From NCBI RefSeq assembly GCF_001649575.2, contig NC_051451.1, forward strand, positions 18,805,747 through 18,869,746: a stretch of DNA of 64,000 bases. Direction: 5' to 3'. Below are positions 32,956-45,845 of the stretch, piece after piece. The first letter of the stretch is position 1. Each line of letters opens with the position of its first letter. The DNA comes from Kryptolebias marmoratus. Its lineage: Eukaryota > Chordata > Actinopteri > Cyprinodontiformes > Rivulidae. Position numbers and translations under genes: made by a program. The notes below the pieces were generated by a model. The model saw only the letters and a program-made list of their open reading frames with translations. It had not been told where the DNA came from and ran no database searches.

Positions 32956-33216
32956 ATGACAGACCGGTACAACATCCACAGCCAGCTGGAACATCTCCAG
33001 TCGAAGTACATCGGTACGGGACATGCTGACACCAGCAAGTGGGAGTGGCTGGTCAACCAGCACCGTGACTCTTATTGCTCCTACATGGGACACTTTGACC
33101 TGCTCAACTACTTCTCTGTTGCTGAGAACGAGAGCAAGGCGCGTGTTCGCTTCAACTTAATGGAAAAGATGCTTCAGCCTTGTGGGCCGCCAGCAGACAA
33201 ACCCGATGACGCTTAG
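32956..33216 (+). CDS. sf3b5: splicing factor 3b subunit 5 (SF3b10)
   Basis: SF3B5 is a small core subunit of the SF3b complex in the U2 snRNP, acting in the nucleus in branch-site recognition. The single exon encodes 86 residues, the same length as human SF3B5. The sequence matches nearly throughout: MTDRYNIHSQLEHLQSKYIG, TGHADTSKWEWLVNQHRDSY, CSYMGHFDLLNYF, ESKARVRFNLMEKMLQPCGP and PADKPDDA. The start has A at -3, and TAG is at 33214-33216. The uninterrupted coding exon is as in mammals, and the upstream splice acceptor argues against a processed pseudogene. Codon use shows no decay. Confidence 0.97.
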   Translation: MTDRYNIHSQLEHLQSKYIGTGHADTSKWEWLVNQHRDSYCSYMGHFDLLNYFSVAENESKARVRFNLMEKMLQPCGPPADKPDDA

Positions 33217-33542
33217 ATAACATGGAGGGAGCTGTGGGTGGTTTTTTTTTTTTTTTTGCTTGTTTTTTTTTTTCTCAGCTGAGTCATTTTCTTGTACATT
33301 CAGTTATTTTCTGCAAAACAAATCTGTAAATTTGCATCCCTGCGTGTCATGGCCGTCATCTGCTGTAAAAACTGAATTTCTCCACGCTTTCAGAAAACAA
33401 AGAAAAGAGGAAGGAGGGCTTCAAAAGCCTAACGTTTATCAGTAAAGATGGAAAACCTGTGTACAAGTGGTGCACAATCATTTGCAAAGTATTGGAATGA
33501 TGCAGTTTAAATGTACTTTTAAAACAAAGTTCCTCTGTTTTG

Positions 33543-33548
33543 ATTAAA
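33543..33548 (+). terminator. candidate polyadenylation signal of sf3b5
   Basis: ATTAAA lies about 330 bases after the sf3b5 stop, followed by a T-rich stretch. It is the first signal-like hexamer I noticed downstream of the gene. No direct evidence of use. Confidence 0.4.
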
Positions 33549-34239
33549 CTTTGTCTTTTTTATATATATACTTGTTTTGTTTTGATTTAATCAATAATGT
33601 CATACTCTGCAGACACTTGTCCTTTCCCTCTGTTTCATGATTTGTAAGAACCAATCAACCCAAACTACTTCCAAAACATTAACGCACGAGTGGCACAAAC
33701 AGCAGCTGCAGTGATTTCAAACGATAACTCGTAGTTAAAGCATTTGCATACCTAAAATGTCTCCCATACAATTTATTAATTCATTTTATAATTTGAATAG
33801 TAGTTTGCAGACAGGGCCCTTTTAGTCAGGGCCCTTGCAGATTTCAGCGCTTACAAGGTTTCTGTCTTTGGTTAAAGAGCCTCGGGGGGGAGCATATTTT
33901 TTTTTCTGCGAGCTGCTAAAAGGTTCCAGATAAAGTTTTTGTTCTCATTTTTATTTTATTTTATTTTGGGCTTTTGTCTGGTGCTCTTGAGCTACACTCA
34001 TTTAGTTTTGAAGGTCTTTTTTTTTATTGTGTTATTAAATACAAGGTAAGGGCTTTTTTGTGATTCAGACTACTTTTTGTTTTTGATCAGCTGCAAACCC
34101 ACAAGAAGCTGTTTTTGACTTTAAAATTCTATTTAACTATTTAAAAAAAATAATTCTAATTAGTGGCACAATGTTGGAAATCAGCCCGTGGAGTCTGAAA
34201 ACAACAACTTACATCGTTTTTTACAGCACCCAAAGTTAA

Positions 34240-34600
34240 CAAAAGTATTATCGCCCGCTGCGGGCAAGAATGCAATTGCCTGTGTGTGGGTATGTGCTCA
34301 TTTGTCTCTGTTAGCAAAATATCATTACCTGCTAGACAGATTTGAATGAAACCTGTCTGGCAGGTAATCTTTGGATGCAACTGATGACTGATCCAAAATG
34401 GCTGCCACATGTAATCAACCCTATCAAACACAAAAATGGCTCTAACTCAGTTTGTTTTACAGCTGTTAAGCTCAAACGTAGCGCGATGGTCACTGAGAGT
34501 CATCGCCAACACACTCTGACTTCTTACAGATCGTTCAAGATCTTTGATACGTAGAGCGACGGGCGACATGCACCTTCAAGGAACGCCTGTTTTATTTTTG
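34240..34600 (+). repeat. AAGATGGCC-family repeat copy with palindromic left end
   Basis: The left end TTATCGCCCGCTGCGGGCAA contains a GCCCGC/GCGGGC hairpin and is followed by AATTGCCTGTGTGTGGG and TCTCTGTTAGCAAAATATC. The interior carries AAAATGGCTGCCACATGTAA, CACAAAAATGGCTCTAACTC and ACTGAGAGTCATCGCC. The right end has GGGCGACATGCACC and CTTCAAGGAACGCC. Confidence 0.65.
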
Positions 34601-36600
34601 CAATAAATTACAGGAAGTTTGTCTTCGTCTCTGTCTCCTCAGATCTGTATGTGAGCCGATCCTGTTCAGAGAAAACAACTAACTGCTCCAGAGACTACAA
34701 GGAGAGCTGGATTTCCACAGAAAGCTAAAAGCTGCTTAGTTGTTTTTTTACTTGCACTTTTAAATGTTTAATTTTTTTGTACATCAAACAAACTATGAAC
34801 TAGGCAAAGTTTCTTTTAGGATTTTCATGTGAAACCAAGTCAAAACTTCTGTTTTCTTTATCTGAAAACAACACATTTTACTCAACATGGCAACTGACTG
34901 ACAGCCTTCACATTTTTAGGATCAAGAGTTTCTTTCAGACCTTTTCAAAGTTAAAATTTATCTCACATTCCAGCACCGACGACAAATGCGAGCATAAAAT
35001 CTCAAATAATTAAAGGTCTTTGTAAGATAACGTAGGAACGCTTCTGACCAAACGAACTGGTGAGAAACGTGAAAAATGACCGAACTGTGTCATAAAATTT
35101 TCAAGTTTAGCAAAAAAAACTTCATGCAGAACTCAAACGAAAGATGCCAGTTTATATTTTTGCATGAATTTAAATCTCAAAAAATTCAACTTGAAACAAC
35201 AACAACCTCCAGTTTCAGAATGAAGCTCAATAAATGCATTTTTGTGGACAAATCAGCTAATAGTTCAGCATGTGCCTGACCTGGCTGAGTCCAGAAAGTG
35301 CCCCCCCCCCCCCACGTCTCACATGCATTAATCCTCGGCTGCCCACCCACGCTGTGTGTCGACTGAGATCATCTCAGCATGACCTCTTGTTGTGCTGCAT
35401 CTTATTTTGAAAAGATGCCTGATTGTCCTCCTCTCGTGTTATGGCTGAAAGATTGAAACCCAGCAGGTCTGATCCTTTTTATTTGCGTATCTAAAAGGAA
35501 TCCAGCAGCAATTTTTTGCTTCAAAGTGCAAATTAACACCTCAAGCAGTGATGAGGGGCTGCCACCCCTGACATGTTTTTATAATGTGAACTGCTCCGGG
35601 GCTGCCGGATGAAAGATGAGCAGCTTTCTGAAGCTGCGCTCGCTCTGGGGCTCCTGAGGTGTGCGACAAGAAAAGAGCAGCAGGTGTTGTGCTCCGGCTT
35701 GCTGACTGGAGGTAATTTATCAAAACATGCTGGCGCCCAGATTTGCCCACAAACACAGGCATTTTTTTTGTTGTTGCTGTTGTTGTTGTTTTTGTCTTTT
35801 GGAGAAGCTGCCGTGCTCGATGACTCACTGTTGGACGGAGAGACGAGTCAGTGGGCGCCAAGGAAGTTCTTATGCTCTGCGTCTTTACCTGGTGTGTGTT
35901 GGTTTCTTAGTGGGGGAAGTCTTTACCATCTGTCTGCTCTGTGAGACTGCAAGAGAGAGAGAGACGGGGAGACGGTAATGCCAAGTCAGGCGCGAAACCA
36001 GCCAGGCCCCCATCGTCCACACACATACATATGTACAAATACACACAGAAACAGGCCCAACAGTGACAGAAGCTGCTTGAGCCGCTCACTCCCAGAGCCA
36101 AAAATAGACATCAACTCTTTCCAGCTCCAAGAGGCTGTCTCACATTCATTTTTTAAAGGAATATTTACAAATTTAGTATGAGGGAAATTTATCAGGGGCT
36201 TTGAAGAACGTCTCTAACTTCCACTCTGGTAGAAATCTCCACTCTGTGTGGTGTTTTTGCATCTTAAAATGGCTGCAATTATGAAAAATGTTCTCCCACA
36301 CTAGAGCGTTTACTTGGTTTGTTTTTCAGTACTGAAAAAAATCAGTACAAATACATTTCTGTGAAAATTTTTCACTTTTAGACACATTTAAATTATACAA
36401 ATAAGTGTTAAAAAAAGACTATTCCATTCTGTTTTTACTAAAACACCGCACACACTTTTATTCAAAGTAATCATTCTGACCTTATTTTATGCACATTTCC
36501 AATTACAAAGCAAGTAGTGTTTTCATGTAAATTCATGTAATTACCAGTCATCTTTAGCGCATGTTAATGGAACTCAGCCACTTTGCTTAGTATTTTTAAT

Positions 36601-37630
36601 TTACGTCTGAAATGCAAAATCACAGAGGAAAACCGATGAAAATGAGTGGGTTTTAAGAACAGATAATGAAGAGGCCTGTCTCAGTTCGTTCCACAGTTTA
36701 GGAGCTGCTGCACTAAAAGCTCGATGCCCTCCCCTCGGCTTAAGCGCAGGTTCGGGGACCCTCAGGAGCAGCTGGTCAGCTGATCTGAGAGAGGGTGGTT
36801 TTGTAGGGCCGCAGCAGCTCAGGAAAAGCAAATAAAAGATTTTTGTGATTAAAATGAAAATGATCTTTATGGTAGGCCTTTAATACAAAATGAATACTTG
36901 TTGCCCTCCAACACTGACTAATGAAGTCGTGAAACTGCACGTGACGAGAACCTTGTAGTACATCTGCACAGGACGGGAGTTTCCAGGTATTAAAAACTGT
37001 CACATTCCGAAGAGGAGATAAGCTATTCCTGACTGCACCCCACAGTGTTATAATTGGGTTCACGGGGGTGAAACAAAGTTCAGGAAAACAATAATTCACC
37101 TTGTAGTAACGTTGGTTGTGCTTAAAAATGAGCTGTGAGGGACCACTTCTCTGTACTACTGTGCTTAACTTGTCTCCTCGTCGGCGAGTAAATGAATACA
37201 ACCGAATCCAACGATCCTAAAATACACAGACAGCCAGTGGAGTGCATTCACTTGTGCCAGTTTAAAGCCGTGCAGCGGCATTTTGGACACAATGGAGGAC
37301 CCTATAGCCCCCATGTAAAGTGCATTTCAGTAATCCAGCCAGGTGGTGACAAAGGCATGGATTATTGTCTCAAAGTGCCTCCTTGGAAGGATGGGTTTTA
37401 ATTTGGCCAGCTGCCCTAAATGATAAAACAACCGCCCTGATCTGGCTGTGTAGTTTGAGCTCAGGATCCAGATTCCTCCCAGTTTGCTTGCCGTACTGGG
37501 CCGAGGAACCTAAATTCACAGGAGAGGGCCCAGTGGTGCCTCCAGAAACCATCACTTCAATCTTATTTTCATTAAAATTCAAAAAGGTTAAGTGCCTTCC
37601 AGGCCTTTATGTCCTCAAGACAACAAAGAG
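36601..37630 (-). mobile_element. degraded L2-like LINE ORF2 C-terminal remnant
   Basis: Minus-strand peptides match the end of L2-type reverse transcriptase proteins of fish: GNFNENKIEVMVSGGTTGPS-like text near 37510-37580, LLFAFPELLRPYKTTL near 36790-36840, then RSADQLLLRVPEPALKPRGG and AFSAAAPKLWNEL at 36640-36780. Several stops and frame changes show that it is dead. Between about 36850 and 37190 the sequence does not read as L2, which suggests an insertion or rearrangement. Confidence 0.7.
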
Positions 37631-40600
37631 GTGGACTGATAGAGTATGCATTTGACTTTTTAAGAGGGACATAAATCTGACTGGAATCTTCTATTAGTGC
37701 TTAGACACATGATCATTATACAGACAGTTAAAAGAAGGGAAAAAAAGAACACCTCTGAATAAGATTTTCTAGCTGAACTACAAAAACAAAGTGAAGAATT
37801 ATCCCAAAATAGCATTCAGAGCTTTTATGGAAAGAGAATAAAACACATGGATGGGGATAAGTAGATCATTATGAGACATGAAGCACCACTATTAGTCAAA
37901 TATCTGCAAGATGGAATACAGATCAACTCCAACTCTTCTCTCTAGTTTCTTACTATAGTTTCATATTTAAAAAGAAAGACAGAAATCAAGCCCTCAGGTT
38001 TCATTTGGGGTTCTGAAACAAATTAGTTTGAAAATCATTAATAAGTTCACTAATCAAATTAATCTCTTGTAATGAAATTAACATGATATTTGTGCACCAA
38101 ATTTATATGCACAGTTTAACTCCAGGCTCTTGAAACCAACATCGGTGGTTCTTTTTATTAAGTGCTGATTAAGAAAACCACAAATAAAATGCCAGCAAAA
38201 ACAGAACCATGCACACACTTCTTTGCTTGATTTAGAACTAAAAATGAACTCAGCATGCGTACTTATGAAATATGACGGGAAACTGGAGCGCGTCAAGAGA
38301 ACAGGCATGGGGAGAACATTTACAGTCCAGACAGAAAGACATGAGCGGAAACTTGTCAACTACTAATCTAGAGATAGTTTGGTCAATTTTAGCATCAACT
38401 TCAGCTGCATCTCCACAGGAAACAAAGGGAAATTAATGCATTACCTAAGCATTTACAAAAGTAAGAGGAGATGTTATTTTTGTTTGTTATGAATATGAAT
38501 GATGAGAAACAGAAAATACAGAAAGAAGCAACTGAAAGGATCTCTCTTTTCCTCATTTTTGTCTAGTCGGAGCTGCTCAGCACGTCCTGATGTCCAGTTA
38601 TCTATCATCTGCTGTATAATTGATTAATTAGTTGGCACACATTTACACAGATCATGTGTTTCTGAGTGTTCCTTCCGAGAATATTACTTACCTCTGATCC
38701 TGTTTGCTCCTTGCCAGTTTTACCTTCATTATGAGGACAACTCGATTGGTTGCTTCCTCTCCTACTCATGATCCTTAAAAACTTGGACCTCCTCAATTCT
38801 GACACTGATTGATTTGAGAAAAGTGTTTGCCTGAAACTCACCTGCCTGCCCACTCTCCACCTCCACCTCTCTCTGCTTACCTTCTTGGACTCCTGGAAAA
38901 CAAACAAGGGTCAAGTTGTGGAAAAAAAAAGTCAAATCTAAGCCTATTACTGTTGATTTTGCAGCATCCGTTCTCTCATCTTGTAAACCTTGTTAATAAA
39001 ACATGTAGAATTTTTCGCCTTTGCTTGTATGTGCGTGTGTGTGTGGTTCTTGTATCAACACTTTGGAGTCTATCTGCTGCCCATCATTATGACAGCAACA
39101 TACGTCTCAATGATGGTAGAACTCCTAACTTGTAACTGGGTCCCTTGATGACCGCTGTTCACGACTATTAGCTGTCTCCAAAGCTCACCCTCCATGCAGA
39201 AATCTCCCTGATGAGAACACCTTGCTGTGAAGGATAACAGTAATTAAACCGTTCCTGCACCGTGGAGATCTGCATGGATTAAGTTCTTAGTGGAACATAC
39301 TGGCAGAACCTCCGGGCAGCGAGGTCAAGTCCTGTGGCGCAGAGAAGATGTTGCCCTGATTTCAATGAAGAGAAACTACAAGAGCACCCAGAGGACTGCC
39401 TGAATCCTGATTAGTTTCCTCCTTTTTGTGCTTTAATGCACAGCTGGTATGCTTTAAAAAGAGTCTGTACTTGTGTTGTTCTTTTCTTCGTGTTTAATTA
39501 CACCACTTTTATTTTTCCTAACTTGTGCTGCAATGTTTAATGCATTTTTTTTTCTCATTTTGAGTGAAAGTCTTCTTGCATCCATGGCTAAGTGGAACTT
39601 ATGTCCGTACACATTTTAATTATTTCCAGATGACAGAGGCTTGGGAGAATTATGAGCACGGATGAAATGATCTTTGCACATTTCTGCCTCTGTGCATCAG
39701 ACGGTTTAAGCCCTCTGTCTACAGAGAGTTATGTAAGTGTCTCCTTGGCTGTGTTTCTAGCATCTTAGAATAAAATGAGCTCCATAAAAATGCATTGAAA
39801 TGGCAGAAAACATTTGCACAAGAAAAGCACAAGAATAAAAATTGCAAATATGTTATTAGTCCTCGTATCTTCTCTTGATGCTGCAGAACTGACACAGATG
39901 GAGGGATATTATAATGGGAGCTGTAGCTGCAATCTCCCAAATTCCTTTCTGATCATGGCTATTCTTCACAGGTTTGAATTTACATTTTGATTGTATAGTA
40001 TTATGTAACTCCATTTTCCATCAAGTTCCTTTACAACCTCCATTTTTTAAAGAGGTGAGTCCTGGATGTCCTCCTGAAAAAACTCATTCAAACTTCTAAA
40101 ATACACCCATATAGGTCGTCCCCCTCAGTCATGTTTCCATATCATCCCACTTCTTCTTCTTCTGAGTTATGTTTCAATTAACACCACTTGTACTGTGGTT
40201 GTATCATTTTGTTTGAGATCATGTAGACAGTTCACAATATTTAAATAACTAAACAAAAGTCTAGGCAACTTTCATGGCTGAGATTTTGATTTGTTTCCCC
40301 TAACATGCATATTTTATTTCCTATAAGCAGCCAAAATATGAATAACTATGTATGCATGGTACAACAGAAAACAAACAAACAAAAAATAAGAATAATGAGC
40401 TGGAAAAATGTCATCTTAATATCTAGTATTTTTCATGGAGCAAAAAAATGTTTTAGAATAAAAATATGTAGAAATGAGTTATTATTCCGGTGCAGTGCAG
40501 TTTAATTCAACATGAAAATATGTAATAATTCTCCACATTTATTTTTTTTTTACCTTTATTTCAGTCAAATGGGCCCAAATCTAAAAAGCAATTTAAACTG

Positions 40601-43600
40601 TTAAAAAAAAATCCACTCTGAATATTTTGTTTTATAAAAAAAAACTGCAGTCATTACACAGCATCCCATTGTTTCCTAATGAATACTGTGTGCCACTTAG
40701 TGTTGGTACAATAAAAGCAAATGGGATCATGGTTTTTGATTAATTAGTCATTGTATAAATTTGTGCCTAAAATTCTTCAATAAAGAACAAAATGAGGCAA
40801 CATTGCTTGAGGCAAACATGGGGTTTCCACTTGTCCCTTTTGGGAGCTTGAGTTTAACAAGCTGCTTTAACATCATCTTTGCACACAAAAAAACTCTGCA
40901 TGCCAACAGACTAACTCACATATAAATAAAAAAAAACAAAAAAAAAAACAACTGACAACAGAAAACTAATCTCACCAGGAGGGAGCACGAGTGTAGCAAA
41001 CAAACACTATGACTGGAGAATAATGGAAAGTGAAGGCTAAAAATCAGTTTTTGAATGTTTCAACACCTGCCGAAATATTAAGGGCCACAAAAACATCCCC
41101 TGACAGAACATAACTTGAGGAGTAAAACCAGTTTCTCTACAATGCAGTAAATGAAAAGCAGCATCAGTTTTAGACAGTGTTTTCTCCTTCTAAAGATTTA
41201 GAAAATTACTTTTTTTTTGTCTGCATTGTAACGAATAAAATGGGTGTGTAAATGCAGCACCGCAGACGTGCTGAATGTAAATATAGTCATCAGAAAGTCC
41301 AGCAGGGCTCAGCAAGCAGAGTATTTGGTTTACTCCGTTCGCAGCAGACTCTGAAGATGAGAAAAGTTTATTACAGGTTTGCCGTCTGTAGAATAAAAGG
41401 TCACTCATTCACGCTTTTCCATCAAAGGTTCCCTCAACTTTAAAGAATGTGTTGCTGTCTGCGCACTCTGTCAGAAACAAAACAGACGCGGTTTTTATCT
41501 CGCCTCCGCAGAGCTCGGCCTCGTGTGAAATAGTAGTTACAGAGGCTTGATAATGAAACTTTGACAGCCTATCTTTTACTGAGCAGAGGTGGGAAGTGCA
41601 ACGCGAAGCACTGGCGGGAGGACGGGGTAATGAAATCGGATGGATGGATGGGAATATTACCTGACAGGGTGGTGCCGGTGCCCAGCAGTTCTGCTGAGTG
41701 AAAGCCTGGTGGAAATACACGGAGTAAGCGATATCTCCTGTGATTTAAACCTGCAAGCGTCCAAGTTGGGGCCCGTTTTTGAACCGCCAGGCGCTGGCTG
41801 TGCACAGAAGAGAAGAAATTAAAACAAACTGCACCCTGTTGGCTTGTTACAGCGATGGCTGGTTGCTTGGCTGACAGACAGAGGCAGCTTATTGGTCAGC
41901 ACTGACCGGGATGAGTTGGATGGCAGGTTTGCAGGACTCAGAGGTCTGCCTCATTCATTCATTTAATGGCACAGACGTTGGAGCAGATGCCTTCCTTCTG
42001 CGCCTTCTGTTTTTCTGGCCTTTTCCGCGGGACTTTCACCGCAGTGCCACACCTGAACGTCTGTGTCCACTTCTTCCTGACGTGCTGAGAAGCTCGCCAG
42101 CAAAATCTGATGTTCCTCGCAGTTAGATGATGAGGGTCAACAAGCCATTCATCAGGTGTGAAATTGCCTGAGGAAAATACTGCTCTGTAACAGCACGGAG
42201 ATCCTGAGGTAATAAGGCCTGGAAGACTCAAATTGGATTTGGCACAGTTGTGAACAAAATATATTGCCTTGTTTTAGCCCTTGAAGTTTGGGACTTTATG
42301 AAGGATTTGCTCTGATCAGACTGAAGTCTGCGATAACAAACGGTGTGAAACTATCTGAAAGAATAGTCCTGCAAGATCCAATGTGCAGCGTCCCCAGACA
42401 GCCGAGACTGATAACTTGGCTTTTCACTCCACAAAGTATGAACTGGGTCCACTGAGGGGTTTTAGCTGTTTCACAGTCTGCTGTGTCACTTTCTCAACTT
42501 TTCTTTTTTACCAGTTTTCTGTCAGTCTGCAGTTTTACAGCATCTGATGTTCAGAACATGCAGATATTAAACCTTGAACAAATAATTACCCTATCTTTCA
42601 GTGAAAATCAGCTGAAGAAGCTGAAAAGTATAACATGTTTTCATGCAAACTTCTATTTTTTTTTCTTTGTGAACTTCTTTTAGCAGTAAAGCATGTTCCA
42701 ACGTCCTCACCAAAACCTCCTCTCCACCAGACAGCTCCCTTGACCTATAAAACACGAGGTCACTGTTGATGTTTCCGGTGGATGAGTTTGAGTTTAGCCG
42801 AGCTTAGGAGAGCTTCAAGACAAACACTCTGAAGGTGAGCTCTGTCTGACAGGAAGAGGCGACAGTCAACAAACTCTTGATAATAATCACTCTGACAGAA
42901 CTAATCACGCTGCCAGCTCTAATAAGAAGATGGCTCCTCAACAGTAGCATACATTAAATAACCAAACAACTCTTTTCATGAGTGACAAAAGCTGTTTAAC
43001 TTTTAATAAAGCAAATCCAGTCCCGGGGTCACAAAGGAAAAGCATGAGGGAGGGAGCATGTCTTTGTTCTTATTGTCACCATTTTATTTCCTCTTCAGCA
43101 GTTTGTGATAAGAACACCACCTTTATTAAATGTTATTAAACGCCCGCTGTTAGGCAGCCAGGATTAGACTTATTCATCAAGGCTTAAATTAGCATAAGAA
43201 TAAGAATAATGTGTTAATGTGAAAGTTGTTTTTTTCTTTTTCTGATTCAATGTTTCCGTGTTAAAAATTTATATTTAGAAGACACAAATATAGAATATGG
43301 TAAGGAACATATGTAACCAATTTGAGAGAATCCAGCCTTCCTCTGAGAGGAGACGCTTTCCTCCACTTGACTTTTCAGAGCGGATTTCTCATTAGGAGAA
43401 AAAAATCAAAGAAGGACTTGTTTAGCTACTGCTGAAATGCACAATTTATTAAGTAATCAATGAGAACTTGGTCAACTGATGGGTTTTTAATCAATTAAGT
43501 ACCCATTAAATGATCCTTATAGACAGCTTCTGCAGCCTAATTTACAAAATCCTTCATAGATTTTTTTTTTTCTCTGATATCCAAATCATTTCCAGTGGTG

Positions 43601-43814
43601 GGCTAATGTCTAATTTATGTCTAATTTATGTAAGCTGAGCAATAAACCTTGATATTTTGCAACATGCAATTAGACACTTTCCGTCAACTGGGAAATGTAT
43701 CAGATTTATGAAAGAGGAGCTGAATTTTTTACAGGTTAGATCACGATGAAGGTCGAGGCTACAAATGAAAGATGCACAAATATGACTACAGGCCTTGGAT
43801 TACCTGAAGGAATA

Positions 43815-44080
43815 TATACCGCCTGCCACCTTTTATGCCACAGTAAGATCATCTTATGATGACAAGGGACAGAATTATAGCTATTTTGACCCAAAACCTT
43901 GTAAATGGCATTAAATATTATCTCCTGGGATATTGTGAGATACTGTGGCAGTGCTGGGAGAAAACATTCAGGATGACTCTCAGCTGTGACCTCATCAGAT
44001 CTGAGCCCAGTATCTGCAAGTTGGACTGAGTTATAGCTATTTTTGTGTTTGCTAATGCCATTTAGTTGCATGTGCGAGTT
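43815..44080 (-). repeat. AAGATGGCC-family repeat, reverse-oriented copy
   Basis: GATGACTCTCAGCTGTGACC, TTGGACTGAGTTATAGC and TTTTTGTGTTTGCTAATG are the inverted internal phrases of the family; GCCTGCCACCTTTTATGCC at the left matches the inverted right part. An apparent 125-residue minus frame here is simply an open stretch through the repeat. Confidence 0.55.
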
Positions 44081-44082
44081 GT

Positions 44083-44275
44083 CTCCAGTACTCCGGTTCC
44101 TCCCACAGTCCAAAAACCTGCAGGTTAGGTTACCTGGAGGATCTGAATTGATCGTAGGAGTGCGTGTTCACCGTTGTTTCTCCTCTCTCCTGCTGGGAGG
44201 GATATGAACCAAATCCCACTCCCCCTCCATGACCCTGAACAGGACCGGGCAGGTGCAGAAAATGGATGAATCAGA
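44083..44275 (+). mobile_element. retroposon tail fragment (CTCCGGTTCCTCCCACAGTC type)
   Basis: AGTACTCCGGTTCCTCCCAC, GTCCAAAAACCTGCAGGTTA, CTCTCCTGCTGGGAGGGATATG and the terminal GCAGAAAATGGATGAATC follow the layout of a LINE or SINE 3' tail very common in fish genomes, which ends in GAAAATGGATGGATG. Identified by recollection of that consensus. It directly follows the reverse AAGATGGCC copy. Confidence 0.55.
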
Positions 44276-45477
44276 CTGTAAGTAGACTTATGTTACTTAT
44301 GTATGCAATCTGACTTAAATAGGAAAAAGCAAATTCTTCTGGAAAGCAGCATAAATGCTGTTCTGAACTGGCGCAAAACAAATAAAGTGAACTGATCACA
44401 CATTATTTTGATGGCCTGCAAACCAGATGCATTATGGGAGTGTATTAATGCTGCAGTGAAAAAGAAAGAAAAAAATAATTCGATATTTATATAATGATTT
44501 TAAACAACAAGGATAACGATGTATAAAATCTTGCATCTGGTAAACAATTACTGAGGATTTTAGCTCATAATTCATCTTTTCTTGTGCATCTATGTCACGT
44601 TAATAAGTTCATTACCGATTTAAACAAATGTCCCAAACTGCAGACCACTAACACAACCTGCAGGATAATCTTTTCTGATAAGTCTAAACTTTGCCTGCAG
44701 ATCATTTTACATGAAAGTAAGGTTTTATAAGCACTTAAGGCATAGATTTCCAATTAGTTTATTTCATCAGATCAAACTGGAAGTCCTTTTGAAAAAAAAA
44801 CAACAAAAAAAACAAATTCTTGTGTATTGAGCGTGCTTAAACAGACAGTGTGTGTGTGTCAGAGTCATTAGTTAGCTGAGCTTTTCTGCAGAGATAAGGC
44901 AAGACTTCGTCTGGGGTATCAGTTGAAAGCCAAATACACAGACACAAATACACACTCACACACGGAACTGGTGCAACGCCTTTAAGCTAAAAATCAGCAT
45001 TCACTAAAAGTCTCATTGTCACAACCGTCGTCTGGAGATAAATTGTAGTTCGGGGAGGAAGGCAATTTAAAGTCCAGGTGGGGACAGGAATAAGAATTTC
45101 TCAGATTGCAGGCATAAATTAAATACCTCTGAGATTCAAGTGGCACATTTCTGAGTGAAAAAAGAGCCGCAAGAGAGTGTAATTGCCACATGTTGAGTAT
45201 AATTGGATTCATTTGATGAAATTGTTATGTGCAACAAAATGCGTCAATCAGTCAATGCATGGGGATTTTAGTCCAACCCCCACCCTGTTCACTATTAGAA
45301 TAAGAGCCACAAATAAAATGGGACTGTTCAGAAAAAAACCCAACTCGCTGACTTAGTGACCTTTTTCCTGTTAAAAGTCATAGAAAACATCTGAGTCATT
45401 TTAAAATTAATGTGCTCCTTTAATCTTGGAAAATCTCTGTTTTTCAGATGATTGCTCTCCTTTCAAGTCCTGTATTT

Positions 45478-45845
45478 GTATGTTTTCTGTGTGTGCTTCT
45501 CTGTTACCAAAATATCTCATGAAGCACAAGTTTTAATGAAACACTCAGGAAGTAATCGTCTGATGTATCCCTACAACCGAGTAACTTTTGGATTCAGCCC
45601 GACTCAAGATGGCCAGCACAACTAATGACAAAAAAAGATATAATTCAGTTAATTTAACAGATATTGAGCTGAAATTTAATGTGTTCGAAGCTGAGAGTCA
45701 TCCCCACACACATACTTTGGATAAGTTAGCTCATAACCAAACGGTTTGACCAAAACGGCTACATTTGAGTCATTTTTTCACATAAGATGCTCTGGTATGA
45801 CAAACACTGGGTGATACACATTTCTTTAAGGAATTCAAGGTCTTT
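45478..45845 (+). repeat. AAGATGGCC-family repeat copy
   Basis: TTCTCTGTTACCAAAATATC, TTTTAATGAAACACTCAGG, CTCAAGATGGCCAGCACAAC, TGAGCTGAAATTTAATGTG, CTGAGAGTCATCCCCACAC, TTTGACCAAAACGGCTAC and TTCTTTAAGGAATTCAAGG occur in the canonical order. This is one of the more complete copies. Confidence 0.65.

Noticed and set aside
43736..44113. Minus-strand open frame of 125 codons
   Set aside because: It lies wholly in a reverse AAGATGGCC-family repeat and the adjoining retroposon tail; no domain.
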